From NCBI RefSeq assembly GCF_014280875.1, contig NZ_JACLAL010000004.1, positions 62,001 to 126,000 of the forward strand: a stretch of 64,000 bases of DNA. Reading direction: 5' to 3'. Source of the DNA: Paenirhizobium daejeonense. GTDB taxonomy: Bacteria; Pseudomonadota; Alphaproteobacteria; Rhizobiales; Rhizobiaceae. This document shows positions 35,691 through 46,410 of the stretch, piece after piece. Every line of letters starts with the position of its first letter. Positions within the stretch are counted from its first letter, which is position 1. A program made the translations under genes and the position numbers. The notes under the pieces are model-generated. The model was not told the DNA's origin, made no database searches, and saw nothing but the letters and a program-made list of their open reading frames with translations.

Positions 35691-37481
35691 CTAGCTGAGA
35701 TCGTTTTGTGGGGCGGGCTGCAGGTTGTTGAGGCGAGCGTAGAGCCCGTCCGGACGCTGCGCAAGGCTCTCATGCGTGCCTTCCTCGGCGATCCGCCCCT
35801 CATGCATGACGATGATCTTGTTGGCCTTGATGACGGTCGAGAGACGGTGGGCAATCACGACCACGGTGCGGCCATGCATGGCCTGGTCGAGCGCCTTCTG
35901 CACGGCAGCCTCCGATTCGGTGTCAAGTGCAGACGTCGCCTCGTCGAGCAGCAGGATCGGTGCGTTGCGCACGAGGGCGCGGGCAATCGAAAGCCGCTGC
36001 CGCTGGCCGCCGGAAAGGGTCACGCCGTTTTCGCCGACCGGCGTATCGTAGCCGAGAGGCTGCGCGGTGATGAAGTCGTGGGCATAGGCAAGCCGGGCCG
36101 CATCCTCGATTTCCGCATCCGTCGCATCCGGGCGACCGTAGCGGATGTTGTCGCGGATCGTGCCTTCGAAGAGGTAGGGCTGCTGCGAAACATAGGCGAT
36201 GTGCCTGCGTAGCGATGCCTTGGTCACGTCGGCGATGTTCTGACCATCGATCAGGATCTCTCCACTCGAGGGATCGTAGAAGCGCGGAATGAGCGTAACG
36301 ACGGTCGATTTGCCGGCGCCGGAGGGGCCGACGAGAGCGGTTGTCTTGCCGCCTTCGGCAACGAAATCGATGCCCTTGAGCACCTTCTCGTTTTCGCCAT
36401 AGGCGAACGTCACGCCGCGGAATTCGATCGATGCATCGGTGACGGCGAGATCGGCCGCACCCGGCTTTTCCCGCTGATGCGGCTGCATGTCGAGAATTTC
36501 GTAGATCATCCGCGCATTGACGACGGCGCGTTCCATCTGCACCTGCAGCTTGGCGAGCCGCTTGGCCGGCTCATAGGCCATCAGCAATGCGGTGACGAAG
36601 GAGAAGAAGGCGCCCGGCAGCATGCCACCATAAATCGAGCGGAAGGCCGCATAGGCAATAACGCTGGAAATCGCCACACCGGCAAAGGTTTCGGTGAGTG
36701 GCGACGTGCGCTCGCTAAGCCGCGCGATCCGGTTCGACCGCTTCTCGGCAGACTCGATTGTCACGCTGACCTTGCGTTCGAGCTGCTCTTCCATCGTGAA
36801 GGCCTTGACGATGGCGATGCCCTGCACCGTCTCCTGCATTGCCCCCAGCACATGGCTGTTGAAGATGATCGCCTCCTTCGTCGCCGCGCGCAGGCGCTTG
36901 GAAATGTAGCGCAGCGCATAGAGCAGCGGCGGCGCGACCACGAAGACGATCAGCGTCAGCATCGGGTCCTTGAAGATCATCACGCCGATCAGCGCGACGA
37001 GGCTCAGCAGGTCACGCGCCGTCGAGGTCACCGTCAGGTTGAGCACGTCGCGGATGCCGTTGATGTTCTGGCTGATCTGGGCGGCGAGATGGGCCGAGCG
37101 GGATTCGTTGAAGTAGCCGAGCGAAAGCGTCATCAGGTGGGCGAAGAGCCGGCGCTGGTAACGCGCCACGATGTTGTTGCCGATCTTCGAAAGAGTCACG
37201 GCCTGACCGTAGCTTGCAAACCCGCGCAGCACGAAGGCTGCGAGGATGGAGCCGCAGATCAGCCAGACGAGATCGGCGCGCTTGTTGGCGAAGGCCTCGT
37301 TGACCACGGATTCCATGATCCACGCGGTAAAGGCGGTCGTCAGGGCAACCGTCGCCAGACAGATGACGGCGAATATGTATCCGCGGATGTGGTCGCGGCC
37401 GTTTTCGGCGATGATGCGTTTGAGGACTGCCGTCACGCTGTTAGAGCTGATAGCGGTCGTCTGTGTTCTGGAGGCGTCCAA
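35691..37481 (-). CDS. MsbA-like ABC exporter half-transporter
   Basis: The 596-residue protein fuses a six-helix exporter membrane domain (about 30-330) to one ATPase domain. The ATPase has Walker A GPSGAGKST, the Q-loop YVSQQPYLFEGTIRDNIRYG, signature [15 protein letters not shown], Walker B ILLLDEATSALD and H-loop AHRLST. It would act as a homodimer in the inner membrane. Lipid or lipid A flipping as in MsbA is the best guess, but drug or peptide export is possible. It precedes dapB by 15 bp, and 120 bp separate it from glk, so it may start a transcript. Confidence 0.92.
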   Translation of the reverse strand: MDASRTQTTAISSNSVTAVLKRIIAENGRDHIRGYIFAVICLATVALTTAFTAWIMESVVNEAFANKRADLVWLICGSILAAFVLRGFASYGQAVTLSKIGNNIVARYQRRLFAHLMTLSLGYFNESRSAHLAAQISQNINGIRDVLNLTVTSTARDLLSLVALIGVMIFKDPMLTLIVFVVAPPLLYALRYISKRLRAATKEAIIFNSHVLGAMQETVQGIAIVKAFTMEEQLERKVSVTIESAEKRSNRIARLSERTSPLTETFAGVAISSVIAYAAFRSIYGGMLPGAFFSFVTALLMAYEPAKRLAKLQVQMERAVVNARMIYEILDMQPHQREKPGAADLAVTDASIEFRGVTFAYGENEKVLKGIDFVAEGGKTTALVGPSGAGKSTVVTLIPRFYDPSSGEILIDGQNIADVTKASLRRHIAYVSQQPYLFEGTIRDNIRYGRPDATDAEIEDAARLAYAHDFITAQPLGYDTPVGENGVTLSGGQRQRLSIARALVRNAPILLLDEATSALDTESEAAVQKALDQAMHGRTVVVIAHRLSTVIKANKIIVMHEGRIAEEGTHESLAQRPDGLYARLNNLQPAPQNDLS

Positions 37482-37601
37482 AATGAGGCCAATCCCCGTG
37501 AAACTGGGTCGTTGCGGGCGTCATGCCCTCTTTCTGCGCGCTCTATAGCCAGTGAAGGGCCATTTGGCCATAGCCAATTGCTGCGCGGGCGAAAGCGTGG
37601 C

Positions 37602-38624
37602 TCAGCCGCGCCAGCGCCGCCCGTCGGTCGCAAGCCCGAAACTGCCGGGTGTCCGCGCATAGGTCGCAAGTCCCGAAAGCGCCGCCTGCGGATGGGTGAC
37701 GACGAAGGTCGGGATGGTCTTCATCAGGTGGCTGTGCGGTGCCTTATCCTCGAAGGCCTGACGGAATTCCGGCCGCTTCAGGGCCGGAATGATCTTCTGC
37801 GATATGCCGCCGGCAAGGAAGACGCCGCCGCGCGCCATGAAGATCAGCGCCATGTCGCCGGCAACACGACCGAGATAGGTAGAAAAGAGAGAGATCGTCT
37901 CGACGGCGACCGGATCGGCGCCGGAAAGCGCATTGGTCGTCACTTCGGCCGGATCCTTGTAGACCGGCTCGATACCGCTTGCGGCGCAAACAGCGCCGTA
38001 GATGTTGAGAATGCCACGACCGCACAGCAATTGCTCGGCCGAAATGCGTCCCTCGATCGGCGTCAGATGCGGGAAGATCTCATAGTCGCGCTCGCTGCGC
38101 GGGCCGACATCCACATGCCCGCCTTCGCCGGGAACCGGAAACCACATGTGCTGGGCATGCACGAGACCGGCGACGCCGAGCCCGGTGCCGGGACCCAGAA
38201 CGACGCGCGAGGCAAGCGAGGTCTCGCCGTGTTCTCCGATCGGCTCACGATATTGTTCGGCAGGCGATGCAATTGCCAGCGCCTGCGCCTCGAAGTCGTT
38301 GACAACAAGCACGTCGGAAAATCCGAGGTCCGAGATCATCGCCTTGGGACGCACGACCCAGTCGCAATTGGTCAGCGGGATCTCGTCGTCGTTGATGGGG
38401 CCGGCAATCGCTAGGATTGCGGAGCGCGGCTGGATCGAGGTCTTGTCGAGAACCGTGACCTGTATCGCCTCGTCGATGGTGGTAAAATCCGCGGTATGCA
38501 CGTTCGGAAACTGCTTCGGCTCGGCATAGGCGTCGACCAGAATGGAGAAGCGCGCGTTCGTGCCCCCGATGTCGCCGATCAGGATGGGAAACGTGAGCTG
38601 TTCGTTTTCGAGGGGCTTGGGCAT
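37602..38624 (-). CDS. glk: glucokinase
   Basis: Glk phosphorylates glucose with ATP. The 340-residue protein is of the proteobacterial glucokinase type: [14 protein letters not shown] at residues 15-28, [16 protein letters not shown], the catalytic [21 protein letters not shown], the sugar-binding [17 protein letters not shown], and [10 protein letters not shown]. It follows mgsA by 29 bp in the same direction, so both act on glycolytic flux from one probable transcript. Confidence 0.96.
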   Translation of the reverse strand: MPKPLENEQLTFPILIGDIGGTNARFSILVDAYAEPKQFPNVHTADFTTIDEAIQVTVLDKTSIQPRSAILAIAGPINDDEIPLTNCDWVVRPKAMISDLGFSDVLVVNDFEAQALAIASPAEQYREPIGEHGETSLASRVVLGPGTGLGVAGLVHAQHMWFPVPGEGGHVDVGPRSERDYEIFPHLTPIEGRISAEQLLCGRGILNIYGAVCAASGIEPVYKDPAEVTTNALSGADPVAVETISLFSTYLGRVAGDMALIFMARGGVFLAGGISQKIIPALKRPEFRQAFEDKAPHSHLMKTIPTFVVTHPQAALSGLATYARTPGSFGLATDGRRWRG

Positions 38625-38653
38625 GGCGGGTTCCGTATCGGGCCTTTGCGGGC

Positions 38654-39040
38654 TCAGGCGCCAAGGGCGCCGGGGGTCAGGAGTATCTCTGCGGTGGCGC
38701 GGTTCAGGGCCATTGGAATATCGTAGACCGTTGCGAGCCGCATCAGCGCTTTTACATCGACATCATGAGGCATGGATGTCAAAGGGTCGACGAAGAAGAT
38801 CAACATGTCGACTTCACCGGTCGCGATCATGGCGCCGATCTGCTGGTCGCCGCCGAGCGGGCCGCTTTTCAGGCGCGTGACGTCAAGCGAGGGACAGGCT
38901 TCCTTGATGCGCCCTCCGGTCGTGCCGGTTGCAACGATGCGTCGCCTGGAAAGCTCCGCTTCGTGACGGCGGGCGAATTCCGCCATATCGTCCTTCTTCT
39001 GGTCATGGGCAATCAGGGCGATACATTTCAGAGCGGTCAC
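38654..39040 (-). CDS. mgsA: methylglyoxal synthase
   Basis: MgsA converts dihydroxyacetone phosphate to methylglyoxal and phosphate, relieving sugar-phosphate build-up. The 128-residue protein has [17 protein letters not shown], the phosphate site ATGTTGGRI, the catalytic-aspartate region [16 protein letters not shown], and [20 protein letters not shown] with the conserved histidine. It is shorter than the Escherichia coli enzyme (152), which is common. It is the first gene before glk. Confidence 0.95.
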   Translation of the reverse strand: MTALKCIALIAHDQKKDDMAEFARRHEAELSRRRIVATGTTGGRIKEACPSLDVTRLKSGPLGGDQQIGAMIATGEVDMLIFFVDPLTSMPHDVDVKALMRLATVYDIPMALNRATAEILLTPGALGA

Positions 39041-39103
39041 GAAGCGCCTCGGTCCGGATTTTCAATCGATTTGAATGCCTTCTAGCGCAGCCGGAAGCGG
39101 TTG

Positions 39104-39132
39104 AAAAGCCCGGCCCCGAGGAAGGGTCGGGC
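39104..39132 (-). terminator. terminator of mepA
   Basis: GCCCGGCCC (39108-39116) pairs with GGGTCGGGC (39124-39132) with one G-U pair. A TTTT run follows in the minus direction. Confidence 0.75.
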
Positions 39133-39151
39133 AAGGCTGCAGCGTGAGCGC

Positions 39152-40240
39152 TCAGTTGCCCGTGGGGCGCGGGAGTGGAACCGGAACATCGGCGGGCGGA
39201 ACATCCGGCATCTGGGCCGCGATGGCCGAGCCCGCTGCAGCCGGCTGCGGCGGCGAAGCAAGTGCTGAAACGGGAGCAGCGCCGTTGGGAGAATAGGTCG
39301 CCGCCCACTCGCTGTCCGCGGCAGGAGACTTGAGCACCACGGAGCAGGCCTTCGGCAGATCGGCAAGCTGCATCGGTTTCGGCTTCGGCGCGGGCTTTGC
39401 GTTCGGGTCCTTCTTCGGCTTTGCCCAGGGTTCGTCGGTAAACCACCAGGCCAGCGACTTGTCGCAACCGTCGCCGGGCGGAATATCCGCCTGATCCTTG
39501 CACCCGACGGCATCGGCCGGGCATTTGATACGGACATGGAAATGGTAGTCGTGGCCATAATAGGGCCGCACCTTGCCGAGGTTGGTGCGGTCGCCCTGCC
39601 ATGTGTCACAAAGCTTCTTCTTGATCGCGGGATTGACGAAGATGCGCTCCACCTGCGGATAGCTGGCGGCGCGCATGATCACGCGCGCCTGCCCCGGTGT
39701 CCAAGCCTTCTCATTGATGGTGAGGAACTTCTTGGTGTCGAGCATCGAGGTGGCGGAGATGTTTTCCCGCTCCGCCGCCGACAGTGTGCGCGATGGCATC
39801 GGCGTCAGCCAGATGTCGGCGTCGAGGCCGATCTGGTGGGAGGCATGGCCGGTCAACATCGGTCCGCCGCGCGGCTGCGAGATGTCGCCGAGCAGGAGGC
39901 CCGGCCATCCGTCATATTTTGCGGCATCCTGAGACAACCGTTCCAGCAGCGAGATCATCTGCGGGTGACCCCAGCGTCGGTTGCGCGAAAGGCGCATCGC
40001 CTGCCAGGTCGGTCCATCGGTCGGGATCGCGACAGCGCCGGCGAGGCAGCCTTTCGAATAGAAGCCGTAGGAACTCGGCTCCGCCCGGGTCGGCAGTTTT
40101 ACTCCGCCGAAGAGTTCCTTGGCGGGAGGGCCGTCGGCCGCCCATCCGTTGGCGATGGCGCCCGCCATGCTTGCCGCAAAAGCCAGCACCAGCGCCAGCC
40201 GCTTCGAAACAGTTCTCATCGTCATGCTCGTCCGCCGCAT
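39152..40240 (-). CDS. mepA: penicillin-insensitive murein endopeptidase
   Basis: MepA is a periplasmic LAS-type zinc peptidase (M74) that cleaves D-alanyl-meso-diaminopimelate cross-links. The 362-residue protein starts with a signal peptide ending near NGWA. It has the metal motif GHASHQIGLDADIW, FVNPAIKKKLCDTW and the YYGHDYHFHVRIKCP motif. Six or more cysteines suggest disulfides. The last 90 residues are a Pro/Ala-rich tail, longer than in Escherichia coli MepA (274). ATG at 40240 is preferred (GGGTGA upstream); GTG at 40249 and ATG at 40225 are alternatives. Confidence 0.92.
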   Translation of the reverse strand: MRRTSMTMRTVSKRLALVLAFAASMAGAIANGWAADGPPAKELFGGVKLPTRAEPSSYGFYSKGCLAGAVAIPTDGPTWQAMRLSRNRRWGHPQMISLLERLSQDAAKYDGWPGLLLGDISQPRGGPMLTGHASHQIGLDADIWLTPMPSRTLSAAERENISATSMLDTKKFLTINEKAWTPGQARVIMRAASYPQVERIFVNPAIKKKLCDTWQGDRTNLGKVRPYYGHDYHFHVRIKCPADAVGCKDQADIPPGDGCDKSLAWWFTDEPWAKPKKDPNAKPAPKPKPMQLADLPKACSVVLKSPAADSEWAATYSPNGAAPVSALASPPQPAAAGSAIAAQMPDVPPADVPVPLPRPTGN

Positions 40241-40497
40241 TTCGTTCACCCGTTTCGCCGGGTGATTTGCTTCAAGTTTAACCTGAATGCCGATTTTGTT
40301 GAATCCGTGATCTCAGGCGTGTCGCGATCTTTCAGATTCGCTCCTTCCGCCTTCGGTCCGTGTTCCACCTCATGTCGTTACCGCAAGACCGCTGCTTACT
40401 TTTGCGCGGCATGCTTTAATCGTGATCTCCCCCCGGTCTGTTTTTTGCCGAGGTTTGGCCTATGCTGATGCCAACGAAGACAGCTGGGGTGATTTGC

Positions 40498-42345
40498 ATG
40501 AGATTGGCTTTCCTGAGGACGGGTATTCTCGCGCTGGCCGCGGCGACCTTTGTACCGCAGGCGCTGCAGGCGCAGGAGTCCGAATGGCGCCACGCACTCG
40601 CCGTCATCGAGGCGCCGAAATATCCGAAGGATTTCCCCCGGTTCAACTATGTCAATCCCGATGCACCCAAGGCCGGCGACCTGAGACTTTCCGCCGACGG
40701 CACCTTTGATACCTTCAATCCCGTGCTCGACAAGGGCGAGCTTGCGGCCGGCCTGACACCGCGTGCTTCTCTGGTCACCGAGACGCTGCTGAAGCCTTCC
40801 ATGGACGAGGTCGATGCAGTCTACGGCTTGCTTGCCGAAGCTATTTCCTATCCGGATGATTATGCCTGGGCGAAGTTCCGCCTGCGGCCCGAAGCAAAAT
40901 GGGCCGATGGTCAGCCGGTCACGCCCGAGGACGTCGTCTTCAGTTTCGACAGGTTCAAGGATCTCAATCCGAAATATGCCAGCTATTACCAGCATGTGCT
41001 GAAGGCGGAAAAGACCGGTGAACGCGAAGTTACCTTCACCTTCGACGAGAAGAATAATCGCGAACTGCCCGTCATCGTCGGTGAACTCGATATTGTCCCG
41101 ATGCACTGGTGGACGGCCAACGGCCCGGACGGCAAGCCGCGCGACATATCGAAGACGACGCTGGAGCCGGTTCTCGGCTCGGGCCCCTATCGCATCGCGT
41201 CGTTTTCGCCAGGTTCAACGATCCGCTACGAGCTTCGCGACGACTATTGGGGCAAGGATCTCAACGTCAATATCGGCTACAACAACTTCCGCAGCCAGAC
41301 CTATACCTATTTCGCCGACCTCGATGTCGAGTTCGAGGCCTTCCGGTCCGGCAATGTCGACTTCTGGTTGGAAAACTCTGCCATGCGCTGGGCGCGTTCC
41401 TATGATTTTCCGGCTGTTTCGGACGGTCGCGTCAAGCGCGAGGTGCTGGACAACGAATACAAGACCTCGGGTGTACTGGTCGGCTTCATTCCCAACATGC
41501 GCCGCGACAAGTTCAAGGATCCGCGTGTCCGCAAGGCTCTGAACTACGCTTTCGATTTCGAGGACCTGAACCGCACGATCTTCTTCGACCAGTATCAGCG
41601 TATCGACAGCTATTTCTATGGCTCCGAGCTCGCATCCAGGGGGCTGCCCGAGGGCAAGGAACTGGAGATCCTGAAGGGGCTTGGCGATGGCGTGCCGCCT
41701 GAAGTCTTCTCCACTGAGTACAAGAATCCAGTGTCGGGCGATCCCGCAAAGTTGCGAGACAATCTCCGTACTGCCGTCCAGCTCTTCCGAGAGGCCGGCT
41801 ACGAGATCAAGGGCGGCCGGATGACCGATACCAAGACCGGAACGCCGCTTTCCTTCGAAATCCTGCTGAACGGCCCGACGATCGAGAGGGTGGCGCTGCC
41901 ATTTGCCGATAACCTGAAGAAGATCGGCGTTACGGTGTCGGTCCGTACCGTCGATGCGTCGCAATACACCAACCGTGTCCGCAGCTTCGACTATGACATG
42001 ATCTATCTCGGCTGGGCGCAGAGCCTCAATCCGGGCAACGAGCAGAAGAACTACTGGGGCTCCCAGTCGGTCGGGCAGGAAGGCTCGCAGAACTATGCCG
42101 GCATTTCGAGCCCGGCCATCGACACGCTCATCAACCAGATCATCTTCGCCAAGGATCGCGATACCCTGATCCCGACCGTGAAGGCGCTCGATCGCCTGTT
42201 GCTCGCAGGGAGCTATACCGTGCCCTCCTACACCATGCGCTCCTCGCGCATCGCTTATTGGGATAAGTTCGAGCGTCCCGCGGAACTGCCGGAATATGCG
42301 ATCGGCTTTCCCTCCATCTGGTGGGCCAAGGGGGCCGCGAAGTAG
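40498..42345 (+). CDS. yejA: peptide ABC transporter substrate-binding protein, YejA type
   Basis: The 615-residue periplasmic protein (SBP family 5) delivers peptides to the membrane complex encoded downstream. It has a signal peptide (LAFLRTGILALAAATFVPQALQAQE), then the YejA-like FNYVNPDAPKAGDLRL and GTFDTFNPVLDKGE segments, and LRPEAKWADGQPVTPEDVVFS. In enterobacteria the Yej system imports microcin C and other peptides; here the substrate is inferred only as oligopeptide. The ATG at 40498 gives the signal peptide directly and has GGGGTG upstream. Confidence 0.92.
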   Translation: MRLAFLRTGILALAAATFVPQALQAQESEWRHALAVIEAPKYPKDFPRFNYVNPDAPKAGDLRLSADGTFDTFNPVLDKGELAAGLTPRASLVTETLLKPSMDEVDAVYGLLAEAISYPDDYAWAKFRLRPEAKWADGQPVTPEDVVFSFDRFKDLNPKYASYYQHVLKAEKTGEREVTFTFDEKNNRELPVIVGELDIVPMHWWTANGPDGKPRDISKTTLEPVLGSGPYRIASFSPGSTIRYELRDDYWGKDLNVNIGYNNFRSQTYTYFADLDVEFEAFRSGNVDFWLENSAMRWARSYDFPAVSDGRVKREVLDNEYKTSGVLVGFIPNMRRDKFKDPRVRKALNYAFDFEDLNRTIFFDQYQRIDSYFYGSELASRGLPEGKELEILKGLGDGVPPEVFSTEYKNPVSGDPAKLRDNLRTAVQLFREAGYEIKGGRMTDTKTGTPLSFEILLNGPTIERVALPFADNLKKIGVTVSVRTVDASQYTNRVRSFDYDMIYLGWAQSLNPGNEQKNYWGSQSVGQEGSQNYAGISSPAIDTLINQIIFAKDRDTLIPTVKALDRLLLAGSYTVPSYTMRSSRIAYWDKFERPAELPEYAIGFPSIWWAKGAAK

Positions 42346-42497
42346 GCCATGGGGCTTGCGCGCCACATTTGAGCGGCTACGAATGAACTCTACGAATCGC
42401 ATATGGCCGGCAGCGCAGTCTGCCGGCGGGAAAGGACGAACGGATTGATAGCGGGACTTGAGGCGGACATCGTGCACCACGCGGGAGAGACAGCCTG

Positions 42498-43592
42498 ATG
42501 GGTGCCTATATTCTCAGGCGTCTCCTGCTGATGATCCCGACCATCGTCGGCATCATGGGCATTTCCTTCCTCGTCATCCAGTTTGCGCCGGGCGGTCCGG
42601 TCGAGCAGGTGATCGCCCAGCTGACCGGGCAGGGCGATAGCGCCGACCAGCGCCTTTCCGGCGGCGGCGACATGCTCAACCAGCAGTTCGGCAACGAAGA
42701 GATGAACGCCAAGTATCGCGGCGCTCAGGGGCTCGATCCGGAACTCATCGCCAAGCTCGAAAAGCAGTTCGGCTTCGACAAGCCGCCGCTGACGCGCTTC
42801 CTCGACATGATGTGGAACTATATCCGCTTCGATTTCGGCGAGAGCTTCTTCCGCAACACCACCGTCATCGATCTGATCATCGAGAAGATGCCTGTGTCGA
42901 TCTCGCTTGGCGTCTGGATCCTGATATTCTCCTACGCGATCTCCATCCCGCTCGGCATCAAGAAGGCGGTCGCGGACGGTTCTCCCTTCGATGTCTGGAC
43001 CTCCGGCGTCATCGTAATCGGCTATGCCGTGCCGAGCTTCCTGTTCGGCATCCTGCTGATCGTGCTGTTCGCTGGTGGTTCCTTCTTCGACTGGTTCCCG
43101 CTGCGCGGCCTCGTCTCCGACAATTTCGCCCAGTTGTCCTGGTGGGAAAAGATCATCGACTACTTCTGGCACCTGACCCTGCCGCTGATCGCATTGTCGC
43201 TGTCGGCCTTCGCCACGACCACGCTGCTCACCAAGAATTCCTTTATCGACGAGATCAAGAAACAGTATGTCGTGACCGCCCGCGCCAAGGGCCTGAACGA
43301 GCGGCAGGTGCTTTACGGTCATGTTTTCCGCAACGCCATGCTGATCGTCATCGCCGGCATTCCCGGAGCCTTCATCTCAGCCTTCTTCACCGGCTCGCTC
43401 TTGATCGAAAACATCTTCTCGCTCGATGGTCTCGGCCGGCTTGGCTATCTCTCGGTGGTCAACCGGGACTATCCCGTCGTCTTTGCCACCCTCTACATCT
43501 TCTCGCTGATGGGCCTTGTCGTCGGTCTCGTCTCCGACCTGATCTACACCTGGATCGATCCGCGCATCGATTTCGACCGGAGGGATGTCTGA
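42498..43592 (+). CDS. yejB: peptide ABC transporter permease, YejB type
   Basis: The 364-residue inner-membrane permease begins [24 protein letters not shown] and has an extended periplasmic loop (about 45-100) typical of YejB. It carries the transport-domain loop [29 protein letters not shown], which docks on the ATPase. It is 152 bp downstream of yejA and its end is close to yejE, consistent with a yejABEF operon. Confidence 0.93.
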   Translation: MGAYILRRLLLMIPTIVGIMGISFLVIQFAPGGPVEQVIAQLTGQGDSADQRLSGGGDMLNQQFGNEEMNAKYRGAQGLDPELIAKLEKQFGFDKPPLTRFLDMMWNYIRFDFGESFFRNTTVIDLIIEKMPVSISLGVWILIFSYAISIPLGIKKAVADGSPFDVWTSGVIVIGYAVPSFLFGILLIVLFAGGSFFDWFPLRGLVSDNFAQLSWWEKIIDYFWHLTLPLIALSLSAFATTTLLTKNSFIDEIKKQYVVTARAKGLNERQVLYGHVFRNAMLIVIAGIPGAFISAFFTGSLLIENIFSLDGLGRLGYLSVVNRDYPVVFATLYIFSLMGLVVGLVSDLIYTWIDPRIDFDRRDV

Positions 43593-43593
43593 C

Positions 43594-44739
43594 ATGTCTT
43601 CCGTCGAAACCGCCCGCACCGATGTCGCTACTCCCATGAAGAAGTCGTGGCTGTCGCCGACCAACGTCCGACGCCTCGAAAACTTCAAGGCCAATCGCCG
43701 CGGCTACTGGTCCTTCTGGCTTTTCATGATCCTTTTCGTCCTGTCGTTGTTTGCCGAATTCATCGCCAACGACCGGCCGCTGATCGCCTCTTACAAGGGA
43801 GAGATCCTTTTACCGGTGGTGATCGACTATCCGGAGGAGAAGTTTGGCGGCTTCCTTGCGGTCACAGATTACCGGTCTCCCTTCATCAGCGACGAGATCA
43901 ACGCCAATGGCTGGATGATCTGGCCGCCGATCCGCTACTCCTACCGCACGGTGAATTCGGACATTCCGCATTCCGCGCCGACGCCGCCCTTCTGGCTGAT
44001 GGACAAAGCGGGGCGCTGCTCAGCCTATCCGCTCAAGGATCAGGACCCGAACTGCATTCTCGGCAATCTGAACTGGCTCGGCACCGACGACCAGGCGCGC
44101 GATGTTGCCGCCCGCATGATCTATGGCTTCCGCATCTCGGTCCTGTTCGGCCTCGTGCTGACCATCTGCTCGGCCTTCGTCGGCGTCACCGCCGGCGCGG
44201 TTCAGGGCTATTTCGGCGGCTGGACAGACCTTCTAATGCAGCGTTTCATCGAGATCTGGTCCTCGATGCCGGTACTCTACATCCTGCTCATCATTGCCGC
44301 GATCCTGCCGCCCGGTTTCTTCGTGCTGCTCGGGATCATGCTGCTGTTCTCATGGGTCAGTTTCGTCGGCATCGTGCGCGCAGAGTTCCTGCGCGCACGC
44401 AATTTTGAATATGTGAATGCCGCCCGCGCGCTCGGAGTCGGCAACTGGACCATCATGTTCCGGCATCTCCTGCCGAACGCCATGGTCGCCACCCTCACCT
44501 TCCTGCCCTTCATTCTCTCCGGCTCGATCACCACGCTGACCTCGCTCGATTTCTTAGGGTTCGGCATGCCGCCGGGATCGCCGTCTCTCGGTGAACTCAT
44601 CGCCCAGGGCAAGCGCAATCTCCAGGCTCCGTGGCTCGGCCTCACCGCCTTCTTCACCATGTCGATCATGCTGTCGCTCCTGATCTTCGTCGGGGAAGCC
44701 GTGCGTGACGCCTTCGATCCGAGGAAGGCTTTCAGATGA
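43594..44739 (+). CDS. yejE: peptide ABC transporter permease, YejE type
   Basis: The 381-residue permease partners YejB. It has a first helix near 40-60, a long periplasmic segment characteristic of YejE (GRCSAYPLKDQDPNCILGNLNWLGTDD), and the core domain with RNFEYVNAARALGVGNWTIMFRHLLPNAM-like docking loop. The start at 43594 is chosen because GGAGGG lies 10 bases upstream; an ATG at 43585 would sit directly against that site. The stop overlaps yejF by ATGA. Confidence 0.93.
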   Translation: MSSVETARTDVATPMKKSWLSPTNVRRLENFKANRRGYWSFWLFMILFVLSLFAEFIANDRPLIASYKGEILLPVVIDYPEEKFGGFLAVTDYRSPFISDEINANGWMIWPPIRYSYRTVNSDIPHSAPTPPFWLMDKAGRCSAYPLKDQDPNCILGNLNWLGTDDQARDVAARMIYGFRISVLFGLVLTICSAFVGVTAGAVQGYFGGWTDLLMQRFIEIWSSMPVLYILLIIAAILPPGFFVLLGIMLLFSWVSFVGIVRAEFLRARNFEYVNAARALGVGNWTIMFRHLLPNAMVATLTFLPFILSGSITTLTSLDFLGFGMPPGSPSLGELIAQGKRNLQAPWLGLTAFFTMSIMLSLLIFVGEAVRDAFDPRKAFR

Positions 44740-46364
44740 CCGCCCCGCTTCTTTCTGTTCGTGATCTCTCGGTCGCCTTCCATCAGGGCGGCAAGGAAAC
44801 CCTCGCCGTCGACCGCGTCTCCTTCGATATCGGCCCGGGCGAGGTCGTGGCGCTGGTCGGCGAATCCGGTTCCGGCAAGTCCGTCTCTGCCAACTCCGTG
44901 CTGCGCCTCCTGCCTTATCCGGCGGCGAGCCATCCCTCGGGAGAAATCCTGTTCGAGGGACGCGATCTTCTGAAGTTGCCGGAGGCGGAACTTCGCCATG
45001 TCCGCGGCAACGACGTGACTATGATCTTTCAGGAGCCGATGACCTCGCTTAATCCGCTCCACTCCATTGAGAAGCAGATCGGCGAGATCCTCGAATTGCA
45101 TCAGGCGATGAGCGGGCCGGCGGCACGCGAACGGACGCTGGAGCTTCTCCGGCAGGTCGGTATCCGTGACCCGGAAAAGCGCCTCTCCGCCTATCCGCAC
45201 GAACTGTCCGGCGGCCAGCGCCAGCGCGTGATGATCGCCATGGCGCTCGCTAACAGGCCGAAGCTCTTGATCGCCGACGAGCCGACCACCGCGCTCGACG
45301 TGACCGTTCAGGCGCAGATCCTGGCGCTTCTGCGTGAGTTGAAGGCCGATCACGGCATGTCCATGCTGTTCATCACTCATGATCTCGGCATCGTGCGCAA
45401 GTTTGCCGATCGGGTCTGCGTCATGACCAAGGGCCGGATCGTCGAAAGCGGGCCGGTGGAGGAGATCTTCACCAATCCGCAGCACGACTATACGAAGAGG
45501 TTGCTCGCCTCCGAGCCGCGCGGCGAGCCGCCGGCGCTCGACGAGACAAAGCCGGTGGTGATGAAGGGCGACGACATCCGCGTCTGGTTCCCCATCAAGG
45601 CCGGCTTCCTGCGCAAGGTGGTGGATCATGTGAAGGCCGTCGATGGCGTCGACATGGTGCTGCGCGCCGGCCAGACGCTCGGCGTCGTCGGCGAATCCGG
45701 TTCCGGCAAGACGACGCTCGGTCTGGCGCTTGCCCGCCTCATCTCGTCGAAGGGACGCATCAGCTTCATCGGGCAGGAAATCGATGGCTTTTCCTATCGC
45801 GAGATGCGCCCGTTGCGCGACCGCCTGCAGATCGTCTTTCAGGACCCTTACGGCTCGCTCAGCCCCCGTATGTCGGTGGGCGAGATCATTGCGGAAGGCC
45901 TGAAGGTTCACGAAAGCGCGCTGTCGGCAGACGAGCGCGATGCCCGCGTTTGCTGGGCGCTGGACGAGGTTGGCCTCGATACGGCGACCCGCTGGCGTTA
46001 CCCGCATGAGTTTTCAGGCGGCCAGCGGCAGCGCATCGCGATTGCCCGCGCTATGGTGCTGAAACCCCGGTTCGTCATGCTCGACGAACCGACCTCGGCG
46101 CTCGACATGACGGTGCAGGCGCAGGTGGTCGACCTGTTGCGCGATCTGCAGCAGAAGCATGATCTCGCCTATCTCTTCATCAGCCACGACCTGCGCGTGG
46201 TGAAGGCGCTTGCCAACGAGGTGATCGTCATGCGCGCCGGCAAGGTGGTGGAGCAGGGACCGTCGAGTGCGATCTTCTCCGCGCCCAAGGAAGACTATAC
46301 CCGCGCCCTGATGGCCGCCGCCTTCAATCTCGAAGCCGTCGAGATCGGCGGCGTCAGCCAGTAG
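44736..46364 (+). CDS. yejF: peptide ABC transporter ATP-binding protein, YejF type (two ATPase domains)
   Basis: The 542-residue protein contains two complete ABC ATPases in tandem. The first (about 1-260) has [26 protein letters not shown] and [12 protein letters not shown]. The second (about 280-540) has [26 protein letters not shown] and [12 protein letters not shown]. Together they supply both nucleotide sites for the YejB-YejE channel. The start overlaps the yejE stop by ATGA. Confidence 0.95.
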   Translation: MTAPLLSVRDLSVAFHQGGKETLAVDRVSFDIGPGEVVALVGESGSGKSVSANSVLRLLPYPAASHPSGEILFEGRDLLKLPEAELRHVRGNDVTMIFQEPMTSLNPLHSIEKQIGEILELHQAMSGPAARERTLELLRQVGIRDPEKRLSAYPHELSGGQRQRVMIAMALANRPKLLIADEPTTALDVTVQAQILALLRELKADHGMSMLFITHDLGIVRKFADRVCVMTKGRIVESGPVEEIFTNPQHDYTKRLLASEPRGEPPALDETKPVVMKGDDIRVWFPIKAGFLRKVVDHVKAVDGVDMVLRAGQTLGVVGESGSGKTTLGLALARLISSKGRISFIGQEIDGFSYREMRPLRDRLQIVFQDPYGSLSPRMSVGEIIAEGLKVHESALSADERDARVCWALDEVGLDTATRWRYPHEFSGGQRQRIAIARAMVLKPRFVMLDEPTSALDMTVQAQVVDLLRDLQQKHDLAYLFISHDLRVVKALANEVIVMRAGKVVEQGPSSAIFSAPKEDYTRALMAAAFNLEAVEIGGVSQ

Positions 46365-46410
46365 CATCCAGCTTGCCACCAGTAACATCCCGCTTACGAA
46401 AAGAGTGACC

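Noticed and set aside
36477..38414. Very long plus-strand open frame (645 codons) opposite the ABC exporter and glk
   Set aside because: It is antisense to two recognised genes, spans both and their gap, and has a composition typical of the mirror frame of GC-rich coding DNA.
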